Below are positions 1-7,452 of a stretch of 64,000 bases of DNA, piece after piece; the stretch's first letter is position 1; every line of letters begins with the position of its first letter. Both the position numbers and the translations under genes were made by a program. The stretch lies in assembly GCF_007827595.1 (NCBI RefSeq), contig NZ_VISR01000013.1, positions 124,001-188,000 of the forward strand. The letters are read 5' to 3'. The DNA comes from Streptomyces sp. BK340. GTDB lineage: Bacteria > Actinomycetota > Actinomycetes > Streptomycetales > Streptomycetaceae. A model generated the notes under the pieces. That model made no database searches. It worked only from the letters and a program-made list of their open reading frames with translations, and was not told the origin of the DNA.

Positions 1-2
1 TC

Positions 3-917
3 GAGGCCTACAACGGGCTCGGCGACTACAAGGCGGCCCGGAGCGCCCTGGACAAGCTGATGGGGCTGCGCACCGGCGCGGCCGAGCGGCCCGCCGTGAT
101 GGCGCGGGCCTCGGCGGTCTACCGGGACCGGGGCTGGCGCGAGGACGCCGCGGCCCAGCTGACGGACGCGGCGTCGGCCGCCGGCACCCCTGCCGAGCAG
201 GCCGCCTATCTGACCGGGGCCGGGCAGCTGGCCTGGGAGCGGGGGGACCGTGAGGACGCGCTGCGGCACTTCCGGGCGGCCGTACGCCTCGACCCGGACC
301 AGCGGGCGGCGCTCGCCGGGCAGGGGCGGGCGCTGGCCGCGCTGGGCCGCACCCAGGAGGCGCTCACCGCGTACCGGACGGCCCTGGCCGACCGGGCGGA
401 CCCACAGGTCGCGCTGGAACTGGGCGAGTTGTACGAGTCGCTGGGACAGCCCGGAGCGGCCCGGGAGCAGTACGAGCTGCTGCACGAGCGGGTACGGCAG
501 GCGGTCGCGGGCGGGGTCGACGAGGAGCTGCTGATCGGGCAGTTCGAGGCCGATCACGCGGACCCGGAGGACGCGGTGGTGCGGTTGGAGGAGGAGTGGC
601 GGCGCCAGCCCGGGATCGAGGTGGCCGACGCCCTCGGCTGGGCGCTGCACCGGGCCGGCGACGACGAGGAGGCGCTGGACTACGCCACGACGGCGACGGA
701 CAAGACGAAGGGCGGCGGGGTGCGCAGCGCGCTGTACGCGTACCACCGGGGCATGATCGAGCGCGAGCTGGAGCTGTACGGGCCGGCCCGGCGGCACCTG
801 GAGGAGGCGCTGCGGATCAACCCGTACTTCTCGCCGCTGCGGGTCCCGGCGGCACAGGCGGCGCTGCAGGGGCTCGACGCACTGCCGGAGGAGCCCCTGC
901 CCGCCGACCTGTCCTAG
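3..917 (+). CDS. TPR-repeat protein (5' end outside window)
   Basis: The reading frame is open from the first complete codon of the window to a TAG stop, so the true start lies upstream. The visible 304 residues are Ala/Arg/Leu-rich and helical, with at least four tetratricopeptide-like repeats. These carry the usual small-residue and Pro spacing, for example segments ending RHFRAAVRLDP and EALTAYRTALADRADP, and a last one ending RHLEEALRINP. TPR arrays are protein-interaction scaffolds; no catalytic domain is visible in this part. It ends 31 bp before the convergent hppD gene. The partner and role cannot be deduced from the sequence. Confidence 0.85.
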   Translation, partial: EAYNGLGDYKAARSALDKLMGLRTGAAERPAVMARASAVYRDRGWREDAAAQLTDAASAAGTPAEQAAYLTGAGQLAWERGDREDALRHFRAAVRLDPDQRAALAGQGRALAALGRTQEALTAYRTALADRADPQVALELGELYESLGQPGAAREQYELLHERVRQAVAGGVDEELLIGQFEADHADPEDAVVRLEEEWRRQPGIEVADALGWALHRAGDDEEALDYATTATDKTKGGGVRSALYAYHRGMIERELELYGPARRHLEEALRINPYFSPLRVPAAQAALQGLDALPEEPLPADLS

Positions 918-948
918 GCCCGGCAGGGCCTGGGGCCGGGGTGCCGGG

Positions 949-2094
949 TCACAGGTTGCCGCGCTTCTCCTGCTCGCGCTCGATCGCCTCGAACAGGGCC
1001 TTGAAGTTGCCCTTGCCGAAGCCCATCGAGCCGTGCCGTTCGATGAGTTCGAAGAAGACGGTCGGCTTGTCCTGGACCGGCTTGGTGAAGATCTGCAGCA
1101 GGTAGCCGTCCTCGTCGCGGTCGGCGAGGATCTTCAGTTCGCGCAGGGTGTCGATCGGCACGCGGGTGTCGCCGACCCACTCGCCGAGGGTGTCGTAGTA
1201 CGAGTCCGGGGTGTCGAGGAACTGGACCCCGGCCGCGCGCATGGTGCGGACGGTCGCGACGATGTCGTTGGTGTTCAGCGCGATGTGCTGGACGCCGGCG
1301 CCGCCGTAGAACTCCAGGTACTCGTCGATCTGGGACTTCTTCTTGGCGATCGCGGGCTCGTTGATCGGGAACTTCACCTTGAGGGTGCCGTCCGCGACGA
1401 CCTTCGACATCAGCGCGCTGTACTCGGTGGCGATGTCGTCGCCCACGAACTCCTTCATGTTCGTGAAGCCCATGACCTTGTTGTAGAAGCCGACCCACTC
1501 GTTCATGCGGCCGAGCTCGACGTTGCCGACGCAGTGGTCGATGGCCTGGAAGGTGCGCTGGGCGGGCGGCTCGACGATCGGCGCGGCGGCCGCGAACCCG
1601 GGCAGGTACGGGCCGTCGTAGCCGGAGCGGTCGACGAGGGTGTGGCGGGTCTCGCCGTAGGTGGCGATCGCGGCGAGGACGACGGTGCCGTGCTCGTCCT
1701 TCAGCTCGTACGGCTCGGCGACCGGGCGGGCGCCGTGCTCGATCGCGTAGGCGTAGGCACGGCGGGCGTCCGGGACCTCGATGGCCAGGTCGATGACGCC
1801 GTCGCCGTGCTCGGCCACGTGCCGGGCGAGGAACTCGCCCCAGGCGGTGCTCGCCTTGATCACCGAGGTGAACACGAAGCGGGCGGAGCCGTTCTCGAGC
1901 ACGTAGCTCGCGGTCTCGCGGCTGCCGTTCTCCGGTCCGGAGTAGGCGACCAGCTTCATGCCGAAGGCGGTGGAGTAGTAGTGCGCCGCCTGCTTGGCGT
2001 TGCCCACGGCGAAGACGACCGCGTCCATTCCCTTGACCGGGAAGGGGTCGGCCTGCCGGGCGGTGTCGGGAGTGTGGTGTGTGGTCTGCGTCAT
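949..2094 (-). CDS. hppD: 4-hydroxyphenylpyruvate dioxygenase
   Basis: This 381-residue enzyme converts 4-hydroxyphenylpyruvate to homogentisate, the second step of tyrosine catabolism and the branch toward melanin-like brown pigment. Two vicinal-oxygen-chelate halves are visible. The predicted Fe(II) ligands are His in AIDHCVGNV, His in GVQHIALNT and Glu in VFFELIERHGS. The C-terminus (GFGKGNFKALFEAIEREQ) is the family hallmark. The frame continues upstream to an ATG at 2145, but the ATG at 2094 (MTQTTHHTPD) gives the normal family length. The divergent Lrp-type gene next door is the likely regulator. In S. coelicolor hppD is reported to be controlled by HpdA and HpdR. Confidence 0.96.
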   Translation of the reverse strand: MTQTTHHTPDTARQADPFPVKGMDAVVFAVGNAKQAAHYYSTAFGMKLVAYSGPENGSRETASYVLENGSARFVFTSVIKASTAWGEFLARHVAEHGDGVIDLAIEVPDARRAYAYAIEHGARPVAEPYELKDEHGTVVLAAIATYGETRHTLVDRSGYDGPYLPGFAAAAPIVEPPAQRTFQAIDHCVGNVELGRMNEWVGFYNKVMGFTNMKEFVGDDIATEYSALMSKVVADGTLKVKFPINEPAIAKKKSQIDEYLEFYGGAGVQHIALNTNDIVATVRTMRAAGVQFLDTPDSYYDTLGEWVGDTRVPIDTLRELKILADRDEDGYLLQIFTKPVQDKPTVFFELIERHGSMGFGKGNFKALFEAIEREQEKRGNL

Positions 2095-2216
2095 GCCGGA
2101 AGGGTGGCCCCGCCCTGCAAGGTGCGCAATAGTTTCTTTGTTCACTGGGCAATCTGCTTGGTGCTGTGACCGTTTCTGCGGTCCTTCTGTACAGGATGAC
2201 CACCCCGGGAGGTGCC
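2095..2216. promoter_or_regulatory. divergent hppD / Lrp-regulator control region
   Basis: This 122-bp spacer separates two divergently transcribed genes and must hold both promoters. It contains an imperfect inverted pair, TTGCGCA-like on one side (GTGCGCAATAG) and GGGCAATCTGC on the other, spaced by an AT-richer core (TTTCTTTGTTCAC). That layout suits an Lrp dimer site. The operator assignment is inference. Confidence 0.5.
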
Positions 2217-2699
2217 GTGGCGATCGATCATCTGGACGGCCGGATCATCGTGCTGCTGGCCCGGGAGCCGCGCATCGGCGTGCTGGAGATGTCCCGGCGG
2301 CTGGGGGTCGCCCGGGGGACGGTGCAGGCGCGGCTGGACCGGCTTCAGTCGAATGGAGTGATCCGCGGCTTCGGACCCCAGGTGGACCCGGCGGCCATCG
2401 GCTACCCGGTCACCGCGTTCGCCACGCTGCAGATCCGGCAGGGGCAAGGGCCCGATGTCCGGGCGCACTTGGCGACCGTTCCGGAGGTGCTGGAACTGCT
2501 CACCACCACCGGCAGCGGGGACATGCTGTGCCGGCTGGTGGCCCGCTCGAACGCCGATCTTCAGCGGGTGATCGACCGGGTCGTCGGTTTTGATGGCATC
2601 GTCCGGGCCTCCACGGCGATCGTCATGGAGAACCCCGTTCCGCTGCGGATCATCCCGCTCGTGGAACAGGCGGCCGAGGACAGTCGGGAAGGGACCTAG
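2217..2699 (+). CDS. hpdA: Lrp/AsnC-family regulator of tyrosine catabolism
   Basis: A 160-residue Lrp/AsnC protein. It has an N-terminal winged helix (LDGRIIVLLAREPRIGVLEMSRRLGVARGTVQARLDRLQSNGVI, roughly residues 5-50), then a RAM/ACT-like effector domain containing GSGDMLCRLVARSNADL. The GTG start is preceded by GGGAGG four bases upstream. An upstream in-frame ATG at 2196 has no ribosome site. It is divergent from hppD. From memory, the S. coelicolor gene in this position, HpdA, activates hppD in response to 4-hydroxyphenylpyruvate. The symbol rests on that recalled synteny and is moderately certain; the family call is firm. Confidence 0.85.
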   Translation: MAIDHLDGRIIVLLAREPRIGVLEMSRRLGVARGTVQARLDRLQSNGVIRGFGPQVDPAAIGYPVTAFATLQIRQGQGPDVRAHLATVPEVLELLTTTGSGDMLCRLVARSNADLQRVIDRVVGFDGIVRASTAIVMENPVPLRIIPLVEQAAEDSREGT

Positions 2700-2715
2700 C
2701 CGACCTGGAGCACCG

Positions 2716-3777
2716 TTGAGCTTCTGGGAGTACCTGAGCAGCCGCCGCCGGCAGCTGCTCAGGGACGCCTACGAGCACGCGGGTGCGGTCCTCCCGCCGC
2801 GCCGGAGACGGGAACAAGGCGTGAGCACCGCCCGGCACCCCGGGGGCGAGCCCGAAATCCGGCTGCCCCACCTCGACGAGGGCAAGCGCGGGACCGGGCT
2901 CACCCGCAGCAGCGATGGAGACAAGGGGGAGGCCAGACCCGCCCACCGCGACGCGGGCGCCCTCGGCGCCGCGGAGCAGGAGGCCCCGTCGCCCCGGCCG
3001 GAGGCCCCCGCGCCCCGTCTGACCTGGCGGCGGCTGACCCTGCTGCCCGCGTTCCTGGTCGCCCTGCTGCTCGGTACCTGGCTGTGGTTCCGGCAGGCGG
3101 ACCTCGATCCCGTCTCCGCGAACGCGCTGTCCGGTGGGCGGGTCTCCGGGGCGCTGTGGCAGCACGTGCGGCTGACGGCGCTCTCGACCTTCCTCGTCCT
3201 GGCCGTCGCGATCCCGCTGGGCGTCCTGCTGACCCGCCGGGCGTTCCGGAGGGTCGCCCCGGTGGCGACGACGGTCGCGGGCCTGGGCCCGGCGACCCCG
3301 GCGGTCGGCCTGCTCGCCCTGCTGGTGATCGCGCTCGGCTCGGGCACGTGGGCGGTCCTGATCGGCATCGCCGTCTACGCGGTCCTGCCCGTCCTCGCCC
3401 ACACCGTCGCGGGCCTGAGGGCCACCGACCCGCACCTGCTGGAGGCGGCCCGCGGCATCGGCATGTCCCCGCTCGCCGTCCTCGCCCGCGTCGAGCTCCC
3501 CCTCGCCGCCCCGCTGATCCTCGCGGGCGCCCGCACGGCCCTGGTCCTCAACGTCGGTACGGCCGCCCTGGCGGCGTTCGGCGGAGGCGGCGGCCTGGGC
3601 GTGCTGATCACCACGGGTATCGCCGAACGCCGGATGCCGGTGCTGGTGCTCGGCTCGGTCCTCACCCTCGCCCTCGCCCTGCTGGTCGACTGGCTGGCCT
3701 CGCTGGCGGAGGCCCTGCTGCCGCCGCACACGCCGGATTCGATGCAAAGAAGTCCTTGCAAAGGACTCTTTGCATAG
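2716..3777 (+). CDS. chimeric glycine-betaine-type ABC permease
   Basis: A 353-residue membrane protein starting at TTG, with GGAG six bases upstream. Residues 1-25 (SFWEYLSSRRRQLLRDAYEH) look like the N-terminus of an OpuB/OpuC-type osmoprotectant permease. That similarity stops and a hydrophilic Pro/Glu-rich stretch of about 75 residues follows. A second, complete permease core then begins at about residue 100, with several membrane helices and the BPD-transporter EAA loop (LEAARGIGMSPLAVLARVELP). No ATPase or binding protein is next to it. It could be a fusion left after deletion of an osmoprotectant transporter operon; whether it transports anything is unclear. The last codons lie inside the downstream operator palindrome. 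Confidence 0.7.
   Translation: MSFWEYLSSRRRQLLRDAYEHAGAVLPPRRRREQGVSTARHPGGEPEIRLPHLDEGKRGTGLTRSSDGDKGEARPAHRDAGALGAAEQEAPSPRPEAPAPRLTWRRLTLLPAFLVALLLGTWLWFRQADLDPVSANALSGGRVSGALWQHVRLTALSTFLVLAVAIPLGVLLTRRAFRRVAPVATTVAGLGPATPAVGLLALLVIALGSGTWAVLIGIAVYAVLPVLAHTVAGLRATDPHLLEAARGIGMSPLAVLARVELPLAAPLILAGARTALVLNVGTAALAAFGGGGGLGVLITTGIAERRMPVLVLGSVLTLALALLVDWLASLAEALLPPHTPDSMQRSPCKGLFA
3742..3775. promoter_or_regulatory. ArsR-type operator palindrome
   Basis: ATGCAAAG (3742-3749) is mirrored by CTTTGCAT (3768-3775). Inside lies a second inverted repeat, AGTCCTT-GCA-AAGGACT (3751-3767). TGCAAAG recurs directly with a 15-bp period, and CTTTGTA follows at about 3782. This stack of half-sites sits just upstream of the helix-turn-helix gene starting at 3792, so autoregulation is likely. 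It overlaps the last codons and the stop of the permease. Confidence 0.75.
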
Positions 3778-3791
3778 CTATCTTTGTACGC

Positions 3792-4376
3792 ATGACGGAG
3801 CACGAGGAACGGAAACAGCGCCGGCTGGATCCCCGCTCGCTGCGGGGGCTCGCGCACCCGCTGCGGATGCAGCTGCTGGACACGCTGCGCCAGCGCGGAC
3901 CCGCCACCGCCTCCCAGCTGGCGGACCGGCTCGGCGAGTCCAGCGGCGCGACCAGTTACCACCTGCGCCAGCTCGCCGCACACGGCTTCGTCGAGGACGC
4001 ACCTGAGCACGGCAAGGGCCGGGAGCGCTGGTGGCGGGCCGTGGACCAGGGGATCGTCTTCGACACCGACGAGTTCGAGGGCGCCGGTCCCGAGGTCAGA
4101 GGACTGGCCGAGGTGTTCCTGCACGAGGTCGCCGGCACCCACGCCCGCGAGCTGGCCACCTGGCTCAACACCCGGGACCGGTGGTCCGCGGACTGGTCCC
4201 GCGGCTCCGACATGAGCGACGCGACGCTACGGCTCACACCAGAGCTGGCCGCCGAACTCGTCGCGAAGATGCACGCCCTGATCGACGACTACCGCAGCCG
4301 CGGCACCGGCACGGACACGCCCGGTTCCGAGCAAGTACGCATCCACACGCACCTGTTCCCCATCGAGACCGACTGA
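3792..4376 (+). CDS. ArsR-like winged-helix regulator
   Basis: A 194-residue protein with an N-terminal winged helix-turn-helix: RSLRGLAHPLRMQLLDTLRQ, then ATASQLADRLGESSGATSYHLRQL and a wing at FVEDAPEHGKGRERWWR. The rest is helical and probably mediates dimerisation or effector sensing. No metal-binding Cys pairs typical of metal-sensing ArsR proteins are present. The ATG lies very close to the operator palindrome, with no good ribosome site. The transcript may be leaderless, which is common in streptomycetes. The upstream permease and the small gene downstream are candidate targets. Confidence 0.88.
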   Translation: MTEHEERKQRRLDPRSLRGLAHPLRMQLLDTLRQRGPATASQLADRLGESSGATSYHLRQLAAHGFVEDAPEHGKGRERWWRAVDQGIVFDTDEFEGAGPEVRGLAEVFLHEVAGTHARELATWLNTRDRWSADWSRGSDMSDATLRLTPELAAELVAKMHALIDDYRSRGTGTDTPGSEQVRIHTHLFPIETD

Positions 4377-4407
4377 GACCGACCGAGACGGATTGAGAGG
4401 CCCCGCC

Positions 4408-4590
4408 ATGCAGCTCACCACCCAGCTCGCCCAGCAGCACGTCGCCGACCTGAACGCCGAGGCCGCCGCCCACCGCCTCGCCACCGAGGCGAAGCCCCCG
4501 GTCGAACTGCGCACCCGCGTCGGCTGGACCCTCGTGGAGGTCGGCCTGCGGCTCGCGGCCGCCCGGAAGCCGGCTCCCGCCGTCGCCTGA
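4408..4590 (+). CDS. small hypothetical protein (60 aa)
   Basis: It starts at ATG after GAGAGG and lies 31 bp behind the ArsR-like regulator in the same direction, so the two are probably cotranscribed. The product is alanine-rich, mainly helical and charged (MQLTTQLAQQHVADLNAEAA...), with no signal peptide or membrane segment. No family was recognised. Confidence 0.65.
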   Translation: MQLTTQLAQQHVADLNAEAAAHRLATEAKPPVELRTRVGWTLVEVGLRLAAARKPAPAVA

Positions 4591-4634
4591 CGGCCCGGAG
4601 CGCCGCCGGACGGCCCGGAACGCCGCCTGACCGC

Positions 4635-5426
4635 CTAACAGCTCGGAACCGAGCCCTTCCCCTTCTCCAGCGCCACCAGGGAGTCCACCGCGCCCTTCAG
4701 CGTGGTCACCGGGACCAGCCGCAGCCCCTCGGGCAGCTCGGCCTTGGCATCGCTGCACTCGGCCTTCGGCACCAGGAAGACGGTGGCCCCGTCCCGCCGG
4801 GCGGCCTGCGTCTTGAGCGCCACCCCGCCGACCGCGCCGACCTTCCCGGAGGCGTCGATCGTGCCCGTGCCGGCGATGGTGCGGCCACCCGTGAGGTCAC
4901 CGCCGCTGCCGTCGCCGTTCAGCTTGTCGATGATCCCCAGGGTGAACAGCAGCCCCGCGCTGGGCCCGCCCACGTCGGCGAGCTTCAGGCCGACGTCGAC
5001 CTTGTCGGCGCTCAGGTTCAGATACTTCAGCGCCGCCTGGGTCGCCGCGTCCTGGGACTGCTGCATCTGCTCCGCGTTGTGCTTCTCGATCTCCTTGACG
5101 CTGTTGCCGCTCGGGTAGACCGCGTCGCGGGGCATCACGGCCCGGTCCGTGCGGAACCAGTTGCCGATCACGTCCTTGAGGGACACCCGGGCGTCCGGGC
5201 CGGTCGCCTCGATCGTCGTCATCCGCAGCTGCCCGCCGGTCGTCCGGGTGGGTGCACCGGAGACGGTGATCACCGGGGTGCCCTGGTTCTTCCCGAGCAC
5301 GTCCGCCGTCATCCCGGGCTGCGCCACCGAGAACGGCAGCGGCGCGAGGACCGCCGTGGCGAGCAGGGCCACGACGGGCACGGCGCAGACGGCGACGGCC
5401 TGGGGGCGTGTGAGACGTGAGAGCAC
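4635..5426 (-). CDS. Lon-like serine protease with membrane anchor (YlbL type)
   Basis: A 263-residue protein starting at GTG. Residues 8-30 form a single membrane anchor. The centre is a shortened PDZ-like region. The C-terminal half is a Lon (S16) protease domain with the catalytic Ser in GGPSAGL and the catalytic Lys in GGVALKTQAA. There is no AAA+ domain, so it is an ATP-independent Lon-type protease acting on the outer face of the membrane. It stands alone between convergent and divergent neighbours. The substrate is unknown. Confidence 0.9.
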   Translation of the reverse strand: MLSRLTRPQAVAVCAVPVVALLATAVLAPLPFSVAQPGMTADVLGKNQGTPVITVSGAPTRTTGGQLRMTTIEATGPDARVSLKDVIGNWFRTDRAVMPRDAVYPSGNSVKEIEKHNAEQMQQSQDAATQAALKYLNLSADKVDVGLKLADVGGPSAGLLFTLGIIDKLNGDGSGGDLTGGRTIAGTGTIDASGKVGAVGGVALKTQAARRDGATVFLVPKAECSDAKAELPEGLRLVPVTTLKGAVDSLVALEKGKGSVPSC

Positions 5427-5466
5427 GTAATCAATCTACGTGACGGCCACCCGCCTCCCCCGTCTC

Positions 5467-6576
5467 CTATGCGGTGTACAGGTCCCGGCGCTCACGGGTG
5501 AACCGGCGCAGCGCGTCCGGCAGCGGCTCGACGCCGCTCCCGGGCGTGGCCGGCACCGGGAGGTGGCCGTCCACCAGGACGAACGGCTCGGTGATGTCCT
5601 CGGCGAAGTAGCGCGAGGAGGCCGAGGTGTCGCCCGGCAGGATGAAGCCGGGGAGGGCGGCCAGCGCCAGGTTGGGGGCACGGCCGATGCCGGTCTCCAG
5701 CATCCCGCCGCACCACACCGGGATCCCGTGCGCGTGGGCCACGTCGTGGACCCGGCGGGCCTCCAGGTAGCCGCCGACCCGGGCGGGCTTGACGTTCACC
5801 ACCCGGCAGGCGTCCATGGCGATCGCGGCGGCGGTGTCCCGGGCGTGGTGCAGGGACTCGTCCAGGCAGACCGGGGTCGCCAGGCGCTTCTGGAGCTGCG
5901 CGTGGGCGTGGAGGTTGTTCTCCTCCAGCGGCTCCTCGATCAGCAGCAGCCCGAACTCGTCCAGCCGCCGCAGATGCTCGGCGTCCGCGAGGGTGTACGC
6001 GGTGTTGGCGTCGACCTGGAGGGGCAGCCCGGCGCCGAAGCGCTCGCGGACCGCCCGGACCGGCTCGACGTCCCAGCCGGGCTCGATCTTCAGCTTGATG
6101 CGCACGTACCCCTCGGCGAGGTAGCGCTCGACGTCGTCCAGCAGCTCGGGCACGCTGTCCTTGATGCCGACGGAGACCCCGGCGGGCACCCGGTCCCGTA
6201 CGGCGCCGAGGTAGGTCGCGAGCGGCATGCCGTACGCCCGCAGCTCGGCGTCGAGCACCGCGGTCTCCAGGGCCGCCTTCGCCAGCTCGTGCCCCTTGAT
6301 CTTCGCCATGGCCGGGGCGAGCGCGGCTGTCGTGAGGTGTGGCAGGGCGGCCACCCGGGGCAGCAGGAAGTCGCGCAGCACGATCTCGGCGCCGGCCACG
6401 AACTCCGAGCAGTACAGCGGCTCGGGGTCGGCGGCGAACTCCGACCAGCCCTCGGCCTCGTCCGTGACGACGTGCAGGAGGAAGGTGTCCTTCGTCGTCA
6501 TCGTGCCGAAGGACGTCCGGAAGGGCGTGACCAGCGGGATCGCCACGTGCACGATCTCCACGCGCTCCAGCTTCAT
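5467..6576 (-). CDS. N-succinylamino-acid racemase / OSBS-family enolase-superfamily enzyme
   Basis: A 369-residue member of the muconate-lactonising-enzyme subgroup. The KxK motif (K161, K163), metal ligands D189, E214 and D239, and the second catalytic lysine K263 are all in place. This numbering matches the Amycolatopsis N-acylamino-acid racemase as recalled. The family racemises N-succinyl or N-acyl amino acids and often also makes o-succinylbenzoate. The start ATG overlaps the stop of the GNAT gene by ATGA, so the two are coupled. With an acyltransferase and an M20 deacylase nearby and no menaquinone genes, amino-acid racemisation is the more likely role. Confidence 0.92.
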   Translation of the reverse strand: MKLERVEIVHVAIPLVTPFRTSFGTMTTKDTFLLHVVTDEAEGWSEFAADPEPLYCSEFVAGAEIVLRDFLLPRVAALPHLTTAALAPAMAKIKGHELAKAALETAVLDAELRAYGMPLATYLGAVRDRVPAGVSVGIKDSVPELLDDVERYLAEGYVRIKLKIEPGWDVEPVRAVRERFGAGLPLQVDANTAYTLADAEHLRRLDEFGLLLIEEPLEENNLHAHAQLQKRLATPVCLDESLHHARDTAAAIAMDACRVVNVKPARVGGYLEARRVHDVAHAHGIPVWCGGMLETGIGRAPNLALAALPGFILPGDTSASSRYFAEDITEPFVLVDGHLPVPATPGSGVEPLPDALRRFTRERRDLYTA

Positions 6577-7349
6577 GCGGCCCCCTCCGTCCGGGTGAGC
6601 GTGTACCAGCCGTCGCGGGACATGCCCGTCGCCCGGAAGCCCGCCACGAACGCCTCCAGGAACACCTCGCGCACGGCGTGCCGCCAGCGCAGGGCGAGCG
6701 CGGGGTCGGCCGCGCGCAGCGCGACGATGTCGTCGGGGACCCGGCACCAGACGTACCGGTCGGCGAAGTCGCGGCGGGCGAGCGGGCCGCCGTCGGGGGC
6801 GGTCCGGGTGACCGGTCCGTGGGCGTCCGTGTCGTACGGCGCTCTCGGCGCCGTCGGATCCAGATCCCAGGTGACCGTCAGCCGGTCGCTCTCGTCGCCG
6901 TCGTTCACGCCGTCCGTCATCGGGCCGTAGAAGTCGACCAGGTACTCCGTGCCGACGGCACCCAGCTTGACCAGGTTGAAGCGGGCGTTTCGGCCGACCA
7001 GCGGGTCGAAGGTCCAGCGCATGGTGCGGGCGCCGAGCCCGGCGGCCCAGTCGCGCTGCGCCTGCTTCACTGCGTACCCGAGGCCCCGGTCGGCGGCCGC
7101 CACCAGCGAGTACGTGCTGCCCTCCGCTCCGAGCACGGCCACGGCGGCCCCGGCCAGCCGCTGCCCGTCGTACGCGGCGTGCACGGCGCCACCGGCGTGC
7201 ACCAGGCTGTGCAGCACCTCGGCCGGGTAGGGCGGGGCGGTACGGGGGGTGTGCCAGACGTCGCTGAAGTGGTCGGCCACGGCCGCGAGCCCGGCGACGT
7301 CGTGGACCGTACGGACGGTGACTCCTGTGGTCATGACTCCTGCTGTCAT
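6573..7349 (-). CDS. GNAT-family N-acyltransferase, partner of the racemase
   Basis: A protein of about 258 residues with the acetyltransferase fold: an N-terminal strand/helix, the central AGAAVAVLGAEGSTYSLVAAA, and the CoA-loop-like RGLGYAVKQAQRDWAAGLGA. It then has a C-terminal half with TFDPLVGRNARFNLVKLGAVG, the signature of predicted acyltransferases (COG3375 type) found beside N-acylamino-acid racemases. It probably N-succinylates or N-acylates amino acids to feed the racemase. Two nearby ATGs (7349 and 7334) are possible and neither has a perfect ribosome site; the first was chosen. It is divergent from the PucR regulator. Confidence 0.8.
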   Translation of the reverse strand: MTAGVMTTGVTVRTVHDVAGLAAVADHFSDVWHTPRTAPPYPAEVLHSLVHAGGAVHAAYDGQRLAGAAVAVLGAEGSTYSLVAAADRGLGYAVKQAQRDWAAGLGARTMRWTFDPLVGRNARFNLVKLGAVGTEYLVDFYGPMTDGVNDGDESDRLTVTWDLDPTAPRAPYDTDAHGPVTRTAPDGGPLARRDFADRYVWCRVPDDIVALRAADPALALRWRHAVREVFLEAFVAGFRATGMSRDGWYTLTRTEGAA

Positions 7350-7452
7350 GGGACGAGTCTCGGAGGCCACGCGGAGCCGTGTGTTGTGCGAGCGGCCAAG
7401 GGATGCGTACGTTCGTTGCAGCATCAGCCAAGCCGACCCCGCGAGGACTTCC
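7350..7452. promoter_or_regulatory. GNAT / pucR-type divergent control region
   Basis: A 103-bp spacer between divergent genes. It contains GGCCAAGG at 7394-7401 and a weaker AGCCAAGC near 7427. Both resemble the GGCCAAAG pair upstream of the APC permease at 11.6 kb. The PucR-type protein encoded next to it is the obvious candidate binder. This is inference from shared sequence only. Confidence 0.4.

Noticed and set aside
2166..2216. Extra N-terminal codons (2166 or 2196) for the Lrp-type regulator
   Set aside because: They lie in the divergent promoter region and lack a ribosome site; the GTG at 2217 has GGGAGG and gives the usual family length.
5440..6930. Long open frame on the plus strand opposite the racemase and acyltransferase genes
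   Set aside because: It is an antisense frame kept open by high GC content; its protein is low-complexity Arg/Gly/Val and shows no domain.
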